Below, one piece after another: positions 1 through 7,286 of a DNA stretch of 16,099 bases. The DNA comes from Thiobacillaceae bacterium (GTDB taxonomy: Bacteria > Pseudomonadota > Gammaproteobacteria > Burkholderiales > Thiobacillaceae). The stretch is from contig JAAPAA010000091.1 in the NCBI GenBank assembly GCA_012274165.1, forward strand, positions 1 to 16,099, in the 5' to 3' direction. How positions within the stretch are numbered: the first letter of the stretch is position 1; every line of letters begins with the position of its first letter. Both the position numbers and the translations under genes were made by a program. Below the pieces are notes generated by a model, which worked only from the letters and a program-made list of their open reading frames with translations, had not been told where the DNA came from and did not search any database.

Positions 1-224
1 GCGCTGCGGTGGGTGATGTCAGATCGCGCGAGGATGTGCGTCGCGCGCTGCAACGTGTTTGCGCGTACCTCGAGCAGCATGAACCAAGTAACCCCGCTTC
101 ATTGTTTGCGCGCAGGGCCGAGCGGATGCTGGGCATGGATTTCATTGAGATCGTGAAGGAGCTGTCTCCGGATTCTATGCAGCAGATACAAATTGTTACT
201 GGCGTAAAAGTTGGAGACGAGTGA
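1..224 (+). CDS. tssA: TssA (ImpA family) T6SS baseplate/cap protein, C-terminal end only
   Basis: This is the 3' end of a gene that begins before the window. The frame is open from base 3 and ends at the TGA at 222-224, leaving about 73 residues. The visible part has the signature of the C-terminus of short, TssA1-type ImpA proteins: an 'SREDVRRAL' helix, then 'VCAYLEQHEPSNPASLFARRA', then 'GMDFIEIVKELSPDS'. In the family this end forms the ring-making domain that contacts baseplate and tube/sheath components and helps start sheath polymerisation. An in-frame GTG at 9 exists but is internal, since homology to the family continues to the window edge. Forty-eight bases separate it from tssB, which fits a tssA-tssB-tssC operon start. 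Identification rests on a short fragment plus strong context. Confidence 0.85.
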   Translation, partial: AAVGDVRSREDVRRALQRVCAYLEQHEPSNPASLFARRAERMLGMDFIEIVKELSPDSMQQIQIVTGVKVGDE

Positions 225-272
225 CATTACTCGCTCTTCGTTTCGGAACTTTCTTTAGAAGGGAACTGAACC

Positions 273-794
273 ATGTCAGCAAAGAAGAGCGGCCAGAAAT
301 GGATTGCCAAGAATCGGGCCCCGCGCGTACAGATCGAGTATGACGTCGAGGTCTACGGATCTGAAAAGAAGATTCAAATCCCCTTTGTAATGGGGGTGAT
401 GGCGGACTTGTCCGGCAAGTCTGAAGTTCCCTTGCCGGACATTGCGGATCGCAAATTCGTTCAGATCGATTTCGACAACTTCGATGCCCGAATGAAGGCC
501 GTCAAGCCTCGTGCCGCCTTCACCGTGCCCAATACGCTCACTGGCGAGGGCTATGTTTCGGTCGACGTGAGTTTCGAAAGCATGGACGATTTTTCTCCTG
601 CAAGCGTGGCAAAGAAGGTTGGTGCACTCAATCAATTGCTGGAAGCCCGAACCCAGTTACACAACCTGCTGTCCTATATGGACGGCAAATCGGGCGCAGA
701 AGAGTTGCTGGCCAAAGTCCTGCAGGACCCTGCATTGATGACCACGCTGTCCGCGTCGGCCAAGCCGGCCGATCCCGCCTCTGGCGCGCACTAA
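273..794 (+). CDS. tssB: TssB (VipA/ImpB/HsiB) small contractile sheath subunit
   Basis: Encodes 173 residues, the normal length for the small T6SS sheath protein, which interlocks with TssC to form the contractile cytoplasmic sheath around the Hcp tube. The family N-terminus is clear: a basic 'QKWIAKNRAPRVQIEYDVE' segment, then 'IPFVMGVMADLSG', then 'RKFVQIDFDNFDARMKAVKPR'. A helical C-terminal region with 'LNQLLEARTQLHNLL' follows. The start ATG at 273 has a GAAGGGA ribosome site at 258-264, 8 bases upstream. The stop TAA at 792-794 overlaps the ribosome site of tssC, so the two sheath subunits are probably made in a fixed ratio. In TagJ-containing systems TagJ is known to bind TssB, and tagJ lies in this same locus. 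Confidence 0.97.
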   Translation: MSAKKSGQKWIAKNRAPRVQIEYDVEVYGSEKKIQIPFVMGVMADLSGKSEVPLPDIADRKFVQIDFDNFDARMKAVKPRAAFTVPNTLTGEGYVSVDVSFESMDDFSPASVAKKVGALNQLLEARTQLHNLLSYMDGKSGAEELLAKVLQDPALMTTLSASAKPADPASGAH

Positions 795-800
795 GGAGGA
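792..800 (+). promoter_or_regulatory. Strong ribosome binding site of tssC
   Basis: TAAGGAGGA lies 7 bases before the tssC ATG at 808 and includes the tssB stop codon. It is the closest match to the 16S anti-Shine-Dalgarno consensus noticed among the gene starts in this window. That fits the need for large amounts of sheath protein. Confidence 0.8.
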
Positions 801-807
801 AAGAGAA

Positions 808-2307
808 ATGGCAACCGAAGCCCAATCAGCATCGCAACTGGCGCAAGTCGAATTCCAGGGGCAAGAGTTTGCCTCGCTTCTCAACAAGGAATTCAAGCCA
901 AAGACCGACGAAGCCCGAGGCGCTATTGAATCAGCTGTGCAGACGCTCGCGCAGCAAGCACTGATGCATAGCAAGACGATTTCAACCGACGCTTACCGCA
1001 CGATCGAGGCGCTCATTGCGGCAATCGACAAGAAGCTCTCCGAGCAGATGAATCTGATTCTTCACCACGAAGATTTCCAGAAACTGGAAGGCACGTGGCG
1101 CGGGTTGAAGTACCTGGTCGATAACTCCGACCCGGATGAAATGCTCAAGATCCGGGTGTTGAACATTCCCAAGAACGAACTGCGTAAAACGATGCGCAGG
1201 TACAAGGGCACCGGCTGGGACCAAAGCCCTATCTTCAAGAAACTGTATGAAGAAGAGTATGGCCAGTTCGGAGGCGAGCCCTACGGCTGCCTGGTCGGCG
1301 ATTACTTCTTCGATCACACTGCACCGGATGTCGAGCTATTGGGTGAAATGGCGCGCGTCGCCGCGGCCGCGCACGCGCCGTTCATTGCCGGCGCGTCGCC
1401 AAACCTGATGCAGATGACCTCCTGGCAGGAGTTGTCCAATCCGCGCGACCTGACCAAGATATTCTCGAACACCGAGTATGCCGCCTGGAATGGCCTGCGC
1501 GATTCAGACGACTCGAAGTATGTCGGCCTGGCCATGCCGCGCTACTTGTCGCGCATGCCCTATGGCGCCAAGACAAATCCGGTCGATGAGTTTGCGTTCG
1601 AAGAAGACACCGAGGGCGGCACCCACGCGAAATACACATGGTCGAACTCGGCTTTTGCGATGGCGGCCAACATCAATCGATCCTTCAAGGAATTCGGCTG
1701 GTGTACGTCGATTCGCGGCGTTGAGTCCGGCGGCGTGGTGCTGGACCTTCCCGCGCACACGTTCCCGTCGGACGATGGAGGGGTGGATCTCAAGTGCCCT
1801 ACCGAGATTGCCATCAGTGATCGACGGGAGGCGGAGCTGGCGAAAAATGGGTTCATGCCACTGGTGCATCGAAAGAACACCGATATCGCCGCTTTCATCG
1901 GCGCGCAATCCCTGAGCAAACCGGTGGAGTACTACGATCCGGACGCCACCGCCAATGCCAACCTGGCCGCGCGGCTGCCGTACATGTTCGCCTGTTGCCG
2001 CTTCGCCCACTACCTGAAGTGCATCGTGCGCGACAAGATCGGTTCCTTCCGCGAGCGGCAGGACATGCAGAAATGGCTGAACGAATGGATCCTGAACTAC
2101 GTCGATGGGGACCCTGCCAGCTCCACCCAGGAAACCAAGGCTCGCAAGCCGCTGGCTGCCGCCGAGGTGATCGTCGAGGAAGTGGAAGGCAATCCCGGCT
2201 ATTACACCTCCAAATTCTTCCTGCGCCCGCACTACCAGCTTGAAGGTCTTACCGTTTCGTTGCGGCTGGTATCCAGGCTTCCGTCAACAAAGGCTGCCTC
2301 GAAATAG
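808..2307 (+). CDS. tssC: TssC (VipB/ImpC/HsiC) large contractile sheath subunit
   Basis: Encodes 499 residues, the usual size of the large sheath subunit that builds the contractile sheath with TssB. Family landmarks include 'HHEDFQKLEGTWRGLKYLV' (about residues 86-104), 'GEPYGCLVGDYFFDH' and 'MARVAAAAHAPFIAGASP'. Others are 'YVGLAMPRYLSRMPYG', 'FGWCTSIRGVESGGVV' and 'GFMPLVHRKNTDIAAFIGAQSL'. The C-terminal block 'LNEWILNYVDGDP' to 'RPHYQLEGLTVSLRLVSRLP' is also typical. No truncation or frameshift is visible. The start is fixed by a strong ribosome site 7 bases upstream. tssB lies 13 bases upstream; a 108-base hairpin-bearing spacer separates tssC from hcp. Confidence 0.98.
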   Translation: MATEAQSASQLAQVEFQGQEFASLLNKEFKPKTDEARGAIESAVQTLAQQALMHSKTISTDAYRTIEALIAAIDKKLSEQMNLILHHEDFQKLEGTWRGLKYLVDNSDPDEMLKIRVLNIPKNELRKTMRRYKGTGWDQSPIFKKLYEEEYGQFGGEPYGCLVGDYFFDHTAPDVELLGEMARVAAAAHAPFIAGASPNLMQMTSWQELSNPRDLTKIFSNTEYAAWNGLRDSDDSKYVGLAMPRYLSRMPYGAKTNPVDEFAFEEDTEGGTHAKYTWSNSAFAMAANINRSFKEFGWCTSIRGVESGGVVLDLPAHTFPSDDGGVDLKCPTEIAISDRREAELAKNGFMPLVHRKNTDIAAFIGAQSLSKPVEYYDPDATANANLAARLPYMFACCRFAHYLKCIVRDKIGSFRERQDMQKWLNEWILNYVDGDPASSTQETKARKPLAAAEVIVEEVEGNPGYYTSKFFLRPHYQLEGLTVSLRLVSRLPSTKAASK

Positions 2308-2328
2308 GCAGTTCTGGTTCTCAAATCT

Positions 2329-2346
2329 GAGGCGGTCCGACGCCTC
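2329..2346 (+). other. Intergenic hairpin 1 in the tssC-hcp spacer
   Basis: GAGGCG-GTCCGA-CGCCTC makes a perfect 6-bp GC-rich stem with a 6-base loop, 22 bases after the tssC stop. No T-run follows, so it is not a standard intrinsic terminator. It could act as an mRNA-end stabiliser or processing/attenuation element that lets hcp be expressed differently from tssBC. The structure is seen in the sequence; the role is inferred. Confidence 0.45.
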
Positions 2347-2358
2347 GTTCACTTCGTT

Positions 2359-2375
2359 CCCCTGAACACAAGGGG
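2359..2375 (+). other. Intergenic hairpin 2 in the tssC-hcp spacer
   Basis: CCCCT-GAACACA-AGGGG forms a 5-bp stem with a 7-base loop, 12 bases after hairpin 1 and about 30 bases before the hcp ribosome site. An alternative pairing, GTTCA (2347-2351) with TGAAC (2363-2367), would exclude hairpin 2, so two mutually exclusive folds are possible. No T-run follows. Function is unknown. Confidence 0.35.
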
Positions 2376-2415
2376 CTCATTCGGTAGCAGTGTCGTCAAC
2401 ATCTAGGAGCAGGTC

Positions 2416-2895
2416 ATGGCCGGAAATCTATTTCTGCAAGTCGAAGGCATCACGGGTGAGTGCGCAGAGGAAAACCACAAGGGGTGGATCGACGTCAGTT
2501 CGTATGGGGAGGGGCTTTCGTCCGCGGGCTCGTCAAGTTACGGCGGCGGTGCGGGGGTTGGCTCGGTCCACTACCAGGATTTCACATTCACGTGTCAACT
2601 CGAGAAAGCGATACCTAATCTCATAAAGGGTTGTGCAACACACAAGTCTTACCCAACCGTCAAGTTCAACGCGACCAAGATGGACGGCAAAGGGAGCAGC
2701 TGGGTTTATTTGGAGATAACTTTGTCCGATGCGGTAGTGAGCAGCGTGAGTATGAGCGGCACCGAGAACCAGATTCCCCATGTATCGGTCTCGCTGAATT
2801 TCGCCAAGATCAAGACGCAATACTGGGAACAGACCAAGGACGGCGGCAAGGGCAGTTCCACCGAATCCGTCTGGGATCAGAAGGCGAACCAGTAG
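2416..2895 (+). CDS. hcp: Hcp (TssD) T6SS inner tube protein
   Basis: Encodes 159 residues, the typical length of Hcp, which forms stacked hexameric rings making the inner tube and is expelled with the spike. Small effectors can ride in its lumen. Visible features are the N-terminal strand 'AGNLFLQVEGITGE', a Gly/Ser-rich extended loop (about residues 33-48), 'VHYQDFTFTCQLEKAIPNL' and 'YPTVKFNATKMDGKG'. Then come the signature 'LSDAVVSSVSMSG' and 'VSLNFAKIKTQYW'. Arrangement and length resemble P. aeruginosa Hcp1. There is no C-terminal toxin extension. The ATG at 2416 is preceded by AGGAG at 2405-2409. Part of the coding sequence (about 2590-2760) looks less GC-rich than its neighbours, which may reflect codon selection in an abundant protein. 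Confidence 0.97.
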   Translation: MAGNLFLQVEGITGECAEENHKGWIDVSSYGEGLSSAGSSSYGGGAGVGSVHYQDFTFTCQLEKAIPNLIKGCATHKSYPTVKFNATKMDGKGSSWVYLEITLSDAVVSSVSMSGTENQIPHVSVSLNFAKIKTQYWEQTKDGGKGSSTESVWDQKANQ

Positions 2896-2909
2896 GGCAC
2901 TCTTTCTTC

Positions 2910-2914
2910 AAGGA
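2910..2914 (+). promoter_or_regulatory. Ribosome binding site that fixes the tagJ start
   Basis: AAGGA sits 7 bases before the ATG at 2922. The same reading frame stays open back to 2631 inside hcp, so this site and the conserved N-terminus decide in favour of 2922 as the start. Confidence 0.7.
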
Positions 2915-2921
2915 ATTCCCA

Positions 2922-3716
2922 ATGGAACCGCTCGCGTCGCAGCTTCACGATCTTCAGTCACAGATCAAGCGCGACGCGAGTTCGGCGAAGCTTCGAGTCC
3001 ATCTGTTCCAGCTGCTTTGCGTGATGGGGCACTGGCAGCGCGCGCTGGAGCAATTGCAGCTGTGTGCGCAGCTGGACACCAAGGCCCTGCCGATGGCCCA
3101 GATGTATCGCGAAGCCATTGCATGTGAGATGTTTCGGACTGAAGTTTTCGCAGGCAAACGCAGACCGCAGGTCATGGGCAAACCACCTCGATGGATCGGA
3201 TCGCTGATAGAGGCTTTGCAGCACGACGCATCTGGCCAGACATCAGCCGCTGCCGCGATACGTGCGCAGGCGATGGACGAGGCCGAGCCGACGGCCTGCT
3301 CGGTGGATGGTGTCTCGTGCGAGTGGTTGATGGACGGCGACGCGCGGCTGGGGCCGGTATGCGAGGTGATCACTAACGGACAGTACTACTGGCTGCCGTT
3401 TGAATCCTGTTCCGGCATGCAGATTGACTTGCCGGTCGACATGAGAGACCTGGTTTGGTCGCCGGCTGAATTGCTGCTACCCAATGAAGGCCGTGTACCA
3501 GCTCTGATTCCGACACGCTACCCGGAGGCGGCGCAGCTGATGCTCGACAATGAAGACCAGCTGAAACAAAGCCGCGCGACGCGTTGGCTCGAACACGCGG
3601 CGGATTCCTGGTTCGGCGTGGGGCAACGCGTTTGGATGAGCGACGTTGGAGAGCATCCCATCTGCGACACCCGCCTCATCTCGATGTCGTCCCGTGGCGG
3701 TGTTCCGTCCAGTTAA
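2922..3716 (+). CDS. tagJ: TagJ (ImpE/HsiE) sheath-associated accessory protein
   Basis: Encodes 264 residues starting 'MEPLASQLHDLQSQIKRDAS', close to the usual ImpE/TagJ length. The N-terminal part has a TPR-like helical pair ('LRVHLFQLLCVMGHWQRALEQLQ', about residues 24-46). The C-terminal part carries the ImpE core: 'EWLMDGDARLGPVCEVITNG', 'YYWLPFESC', 'LRDLVW'-like 'MRDLVWSPAELLLPN' and 'ALIPTRYPE'. In P. aeruginosa HSI-I the homologue HsiE1 binds the sheath protein TssB. Comparative work links TagJ to a distinct mode of sheath/ClpV coupling in the T6SS class that has it. The position between hcp and tssE matches HSI-I. The gene starts 26 bases after the hcp stop. An upstream extension to 2631 was rejected because it would lie inside hcp. 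Confidence 0.93.
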   Translation: MEPLASQLHDLQSQIKRDASSAKLRVHLFQLLCVMGHWQRALEQLQLCAQLDTKALPMAQMYREAIACEMFRTEVFAGKRRPQVMGKPPRWIGSLIEALQHDASGQTSAAAAIRAQAMDEAEPTACSVDGVSCEWLMDGDARLGPVCEVITNGQYYWLPFESCSGMQIDLPVDMRDLVWSPAELLLPNEGRVPALIPTRYPEAAQLMLDNEDQLKQSRATRWLEHAADSWFGVGQRVWMSDVGEHPICDTRLISMSSRGGVPSS

Positions 3717-3734
3717 TCACCCCAGCTGCTCCAA

Positions 3735-4265
3735 ATGGATGACGTGACCAGCAGTCGTTCCGAAGGAGATCGCCTTCAACCGGCGTTATTGGACCGGTTG
3801 ACGGATGACGAGCCGGGACAACGCACGGAGACTTCACAGAATGCGTTCGTGTCGAAAGCGCGGCTAAAGCGCACCGTTCTGCGCGATCTGACCTGGCTCT
3901 TGAACACGACCTCGCACCACACCAGCGATCAGCTGACTCATTACCCGGAGGTGCGCAAGTCTGTCGTGAATTTCGGCATTCCCGTCTTGTCAGGCAAGAA
4001 CTTCTCGGGCGTGGATTGGCGCGACCTTGAAGACCAGATCCGGATAGCGATCCTTGCCTTCGAACCTCGAATCCTCCCCGACTCCCTCACCGTCAAGGCC
4101 TTGACGCCGACGGACATGCTCGGTCATCACAACCTGCTGCAATTCGAGTTGCATGGTGAGTTGTGGTCCGTGCCCTTCCCTGTCGAGTTGTTGCTCCGGT
4201 CCGAGATTGACCTGGAAACCGGCTACGTGAGATTGACCGATCAGTTCAGCACAGGGCTCAGTTGA
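3735..4265 (+). CDS. tssE: TssE (gp25/HsiF-like) baseplate wedge protein
   Basis: Encodes 176 residues related to phage T4 gp25, the baseplate wedge protein from which sheath assembly starts. The conserved N-terminal 'LQPALLDRLTDDEP' is present at about residues 14-27, as is the gp25 core 'SVVNFGIPVLSG' and 'LEDQIRIAILAFEPRILPDSL'. The C-terminus has 'LLQFELHGELWSVPFPVELLLRSEIDLETG', with the family's acidic core contributed by the EPR and E-x-D elements. The ATG at 3735 lies 18 bases after tagJ. No good ribosome site is seen, but the conserved N-terminal block needs a start at or upstream of this point, and no better one exists. Translation probably depends partly on coupling with tagJ. Confidence 0.95.
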   Translation: MDDVTSSRSEGDRLQPALLDRLTDDEPGQRTETSQNAFVSKARLKRTVLRDLTWLLNTTSHHTSDQLTHYPEVRKSVVNFGIPVLSGKNFSGVDWRDLEDQIRIAILAFEPRILPDSLTVKALTPTDMLGHHNLLQFELHGELWSVPFPVELLLRSEIDLETGYVRLTDQFSTGLS

Positions 4266-4266
4266 G

Positions 4267-6141
4267 ATGGATCCCAGGTTCCTCGACTACTACAACCGCG
4301 AACTCGCCTACGTGCGCGAGCAGGGGGGTGAATTCGCGGAGCAGTTTCCCAAAGTGGCCGGACGGCTGGGTATGCGCGGCATCGAGGTGGCCGATCCTTA
4401 CGTAGAACGGCTGCTTGAAGGCTTTGCATTCATGTCGGCCCGAGTTCAGCTGAAGATGGACGCGGAGTTCCCGCGCTTCTCCCAGCGTTTGCTGGATCTC
4501 GTCTATCCGGGCTATTCGGCTCCGACCCCGGCAATGGGCATTGCACGCTTTGAACCGTCAAGATCCGAAGGCGGATCACCGGATGGGCACCTGCTGCCGC
4601 GCCATTCGCGTTTGCGTGGGCATTTGTCGGCCCATGAACAAACGGCGTGCGAATTCAGAACTGCTCACGACCTCACGCTGTGGCCGCTCCGTCTGGCCGA
4701 GGCGCGCCTCACCGCAGCCCCGCCGGACTTGCCTGTGACGCGGTTTCGCTGGGGAGAGCCGGTTCGCGGGGCCCTCCGGCTCACGTTTGAAACGACGGGA
4801 CAGGTCGAGGTCTCTGCGCTCAAGCTGGATTCGCTGCCGCTTTTCATCGACGGTGCGACGGATGTGGCCTCGAAACTGCAAGAACTCATTCACACCCAGT
4901 GCCTGGGCGTGCTGGTCCACGCGGGCAGCCTGCCGGTCGGGGAATTGGTTCCTTTTCAGTCCGATGCCCTGGTGTGCGAGGGCTTTGCAAGCGACCAGGC
5001 CATGCTGCCGCTGGATTCCCGCGCGTTCGACGGCTACCGCCTGTTGCACGAGTACTTTGCGTTCCCGGAGCGCTACCGTTTCTTTTCCATTAATGGCTTG
5101 CAGCGTGCTTTGCCGCAAATCGCGGGCACCCGCTTCGAAGTCGTCGTGCTGCTCAAGGCCGGCAACGTCGCGCTCGAGGCAGTGGTGGACGCCAGCAAGC
5201 TCTTGCTGCACTGCGCCCCGGTCGTGAACCTGTTTTCCCGTACGTCCGACCGTATTCACATCACCGCGAACCGATTTGAATACCACGCGGTTGTCGATCG
5301 CGGCCGCCCACTGGATTTCGAGATCCACAGTATCAACCGGGTGACCGGCCATCAAACCGACTCCGATCGTGAAATCGTGTTCCAGCCGTTCTACGCGGCT
5401 GCCGACACCGACAGGCGTGGCTCCGGTACCTATTTTTCCGTGCGCCGTGAGCCTCGGCTCTTGTCCGAAAAGTCTCGTCGCCACGGCCCGCGAACCGGCT
5501 ACGTTGGCAGCGAGTGCTTCCTGTCGCTGGTCGATGCCAACGAAGCACCGTACTCCGCTGAATTGAGGCAGGTTACCGTGGAGGCCTTGTGCACCAACCG
5601 GGATCTGTCGCTGCTCGCGCCCAGCGGCAATGCAGGCTCGGATCTGACGCTGCAAGCTTCTGCCCCCGTTGAAAGCATACGGTTTGTCGCCGGGCCGACC
5701 CGGCCCACGCCGGCACTCGCTGAGCGGGAGATCACCTGGCGTTTGATCTCTCACCTCAGCCTCAACTACCTCACGCTCACCGACGCGGACCCGGAACAGG
5801 GCGCGGCCGCCTTGCGCGACCTGCTAGGCCTGTACGCGCGTTTGGGCGCCGCAGGCGCGGATGCGCAAATTGCGGCGATCCAGAAGCTTACCGTCAACGA
5901 GGTGAACCGGCGGGTTCCGGGGCGCGGGCCCATTGTCTTTGGCCGCGGTGTTCACCTCGATCTCATGGTCGACGAGATCCCTCTGGCTGGTGTCAGCCCC
6001 TGGCTGCTTGGCGCTGTGCTGGAGCAATTTTTTGCCCGCCACGTGAGTTTGAACTCATTTACCGAATTTGTCTTGCGCAGCACGCAGCGCGGTCAGATTG
6101 GCCATTGGCACCCGCGCGTCGGACGGCGCCCCACGGTGTGA
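4267..6141 (+). CDS. tssF: TssF (ImpG/VasA/HsiG) baseplate protein
   Basis: Encodes 624 residues, normal for TssF. It forms the baseplate wedge with TssG and TssE and contacts the VgrG hub and TssK. The start is textbook: 'MDPRFLDYYNRELAYVREQG', then 'EFAEQFPKVAGRLGM' and 'DPYVERLLEGFAFMSARVQLK'. It continues with 'EFPRFSQRLLDLVYPGYSAPTP'. Later landmarks are 'LLHEYFAFPERYRFFSINGL', 'VVNLFSRTSDRIHI', 'FEYHAVVDRGRPLDFEIHSI' and the C-terminal 'LAGVSPWLLGAVLEQFFARHVSLNSFTEF'. It begins 1 base after the tssE stop and ends in a 4-base overlap with tssG. The reading frame is intact. Confidence 0.97.
   Translation: MDPRFLDYYNRELAYVREQGGEFAEQFPKVAGRLGMRGIEVADPYVERLLEGFAFMSARVQLKMDAEFPRFSQRLLDLVYPGYSAPTPAMGIARFEPSRSEGGSPDGHLLPRHSRLRGHLSAHEQTACEFRTAHDLTLWPLRLAEARLTAAPPDLPVTRFRWGEPVRGALRLTFETTGQVEVSALKLDSLPLFIDGATDVASKLQELIHTQCLGVLVHAGSLPVGELVPFQSDALVCEGFASDQAMLPLDSRAFDGYRLLHEYFAFPERYRFFSINGLQRALPQIAGTRFEVVVLLKAGNVALEAVVDASKLLLHCAPVVNLFSRTSDRIHITANRFEYHAVVDRGRPLDFEIHSINRVTGHQTDSDREIVFQPFYAAADTDRRGSGTYFSVRREPRLLSEKSRRHGPRTGYVGSECFLSLVDANEAPYSAELRQVTVEALCTNRDLSLLAPSGNAGSDLTLQASAPVESIRFVAGPTRPTPALAEREITWRLISHLSLNYLTLTDADPEQGAAALRDLLGLYARLGAAGADAQIAAIQKLTVNEVNRRVPGRGPIVFGRGVHLDLMVDEIPLAGVSPWLLGAVLEQFFARHVSLNSFTEFVLRSTQRGQIGHWHPRVGRRPTV
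6138..6141 (+). promoter_or_regulatory. Overlapping stop/start GTGA coupling tssF to tssG
   Basis: The GTG at 6138-6140 overlaps the tssF TGA at 6139-6141. This 4-base overlap is a common termination-reinitiation signal and supports a 1:1-type coupled output of the two baseplate partners. A TTG at 6105 in the same frame is the alternative start; it would add 11 residues and overlap tssF by 37 bases. Confidence 0.6.
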
Positions 6142-7286
6142 CGAACCAGGCCAGAGAACCCGCGGCAACACCGCCGCCGGCGCGGTTGGAGCGGCTGTTC
6201 GCGGCCCTGGAAGCCGACGCCAGCCAATTCGATTTCTACCATGCCTTGCGTCACGTCGATGCGGCGATCACAGGCGCGGTGCCATTAGGGCGCGCGGCGC
6301 GTCCTCGCGACGAGCCAATACGTCTGACGCAGCACCCGTCGCTCGTGTTCCCGCCGGGGGCGCTGCACCAATACCGGCCGGGCGTGGCGGCCTATGGGCT
6401 CGGCCGGCTTTCCGTGCACCACTTCGGCCTCTTCGGCCCCAATGGAGCGCTGCCTCAGCACCTGACGGAGTATGTGCAAGAGCGCATTCTGCATGGCAAG
6501 GATGAAACCATTGCACGCTTCTGCGATATTTTTCAGCACCGGATGATCCTGCTGTTCTACCGCGCCTGGGCCGATTGCCAGGCTGTGACCAGCCTGGATC
6601 GGCCGGAACGCGACGCGTTCGGCCGCTACGCCGCGAGCCTGGTCGGCCTGGGTCAAGCATCGTTGAAGGACCGCGATACCGTCCCGGATCATTTGAAGTT
6701 GCATCATGCGGGGCACCTGGCGCGCCAAACCCGCAACGCGGAAGGGCTGTTACGGCCTTTGGCGGCATTGTTGCGGGTACCCGTTGCGGTTCAGGAGTAT
6801 TGCATGCAGTGGTTGACCCTGTCTGGGGACGAACGGACCCGCTTGATATCCGTTGCCTTGGCCGGAGCCAAGTCCAGGCACCAGATCGAGGTGGGTGCCG
6901 CTTCTTCGCGGCTGGGGCAGGGTGCAATAGTCGGCGCTAAAGTGCCGGATGTCCAACACAAGTTTCGTCTACGGCTAGGCAGCATGACGCTGCACGAATT
7001 CGAGCGGTATCTGCCAGGTGGGGTGCGCTTCTTCCAGGTGCGCGATTGGGTTCGCAATTACCTGGGCGTCGAATTGGCGTGGGATGCCCGTCTCGTCCTC
7101 AAACGCGACGAAGTACCTTCAACCCGGTTGGGTGCGTACGGGCAACTTGGCTGGACCAGTTGGCTCGGCATGCCGTCGCATCGCCGAACGCGCGATGCTG
7201 ACGACCTGCTGCTGGATATGGAGCGGTTGAGCCGCACGCACACGGTCGGTCGCAGCCCCGACACTCCGAAAGACCCTCATGTCTGA
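6138..7286 (+). CDS. tssG: TssG (ImpH/VasB/HsiH) baseplate protein
   Basis: Encodes 382 residues from the GTG start (393 from an alternative TTG at 6105), slightly long for TssG because of a proline/alanine-rich N-terminal lead. TssG pairs with TssF in the baseplate wedge and helps recruit TssK. Family motifs are 'DFYHALRHVDA' near the N-terminus and 'RLTQHPSLVFPPG'. The hallmark 'FGLFGPNGALPQHLTEYVQER' is followed by 'FCDIFQHRMILLFYRAWAD'. The C-terminal half has 'VGAKVPDVQHKFRLRLGSMTL' and 'WVRNYLGVELAWDARLVLKRDEVP', ending at a typical 'LGWTSWLG'. It overlaps clpV by 8 bases. Confidence 0.95.
   Translation: MTNQAREPAATPPPARLERLFAALEADASQFDFYHALRHVDAAITGAVPLGRAARPRDEPIRLTQHPSLVFPPGALHQYRPGVAAYGLGRLSVHHFGLFGPNGALPQHLTEYVQERILHGKDETIARFCDIFQHRMILLFYRAWADCQAVTSLDRPERDAFGRYAASLVGLGQASLKDRDTVPDHLKLHHAGHLARQTRNAEGLLRPLAALLRVPVAVQEYCMQWLTLSGDERTRLISVALAGAKSRHQIEVGAASSRLGQGAIVGAKVPDVQHKFRLRLGSMTLHEFERYLPGGVRFFQVRDWVRNYLGVELAWDARLVLKRDEVPSTRLGAYGQLGWTSWLGMPSHRRTRDADDLLLDMERLSRTHTVGRSPDTPKDPHV

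Noticed and set aside
2329..2375. The two hairpins after tssC as an intrinsic terminator
   Set aside because: Neither stem is followed by a T-run, and the gene order argues for read-through into hcp.
2631..2921. Upstream extension of the tagJ reading frame (361 residues in total)
   Set aside because: It lies within hcp in another frame and its residues look nothing like ImpE. The ATG at 2922 has an AAGGA site and gives the family N-terminus.
3763..3791. AAGGAG at 3763 with a downstream TTG at 3789 as an alternative tssE start
   Set aside because: Spacing is too long and it would cut into the conserved LQPALLDRLTDDEP block.
4576..5754. Open frame of 392 codons on the - strand opposite tssF
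   Set aside because: It is opposite a fully conserved TssF; its Gln/Arg-rich translation with no motif is typical of a reverse-complement shadow.
6068..6505. Frame-shifted + strand open frame over the tssF/tssG junction
   Set aside because: An Arg/Ala-rich shadow of tssF and tssG; both real frames carry conserved motifs through the region.
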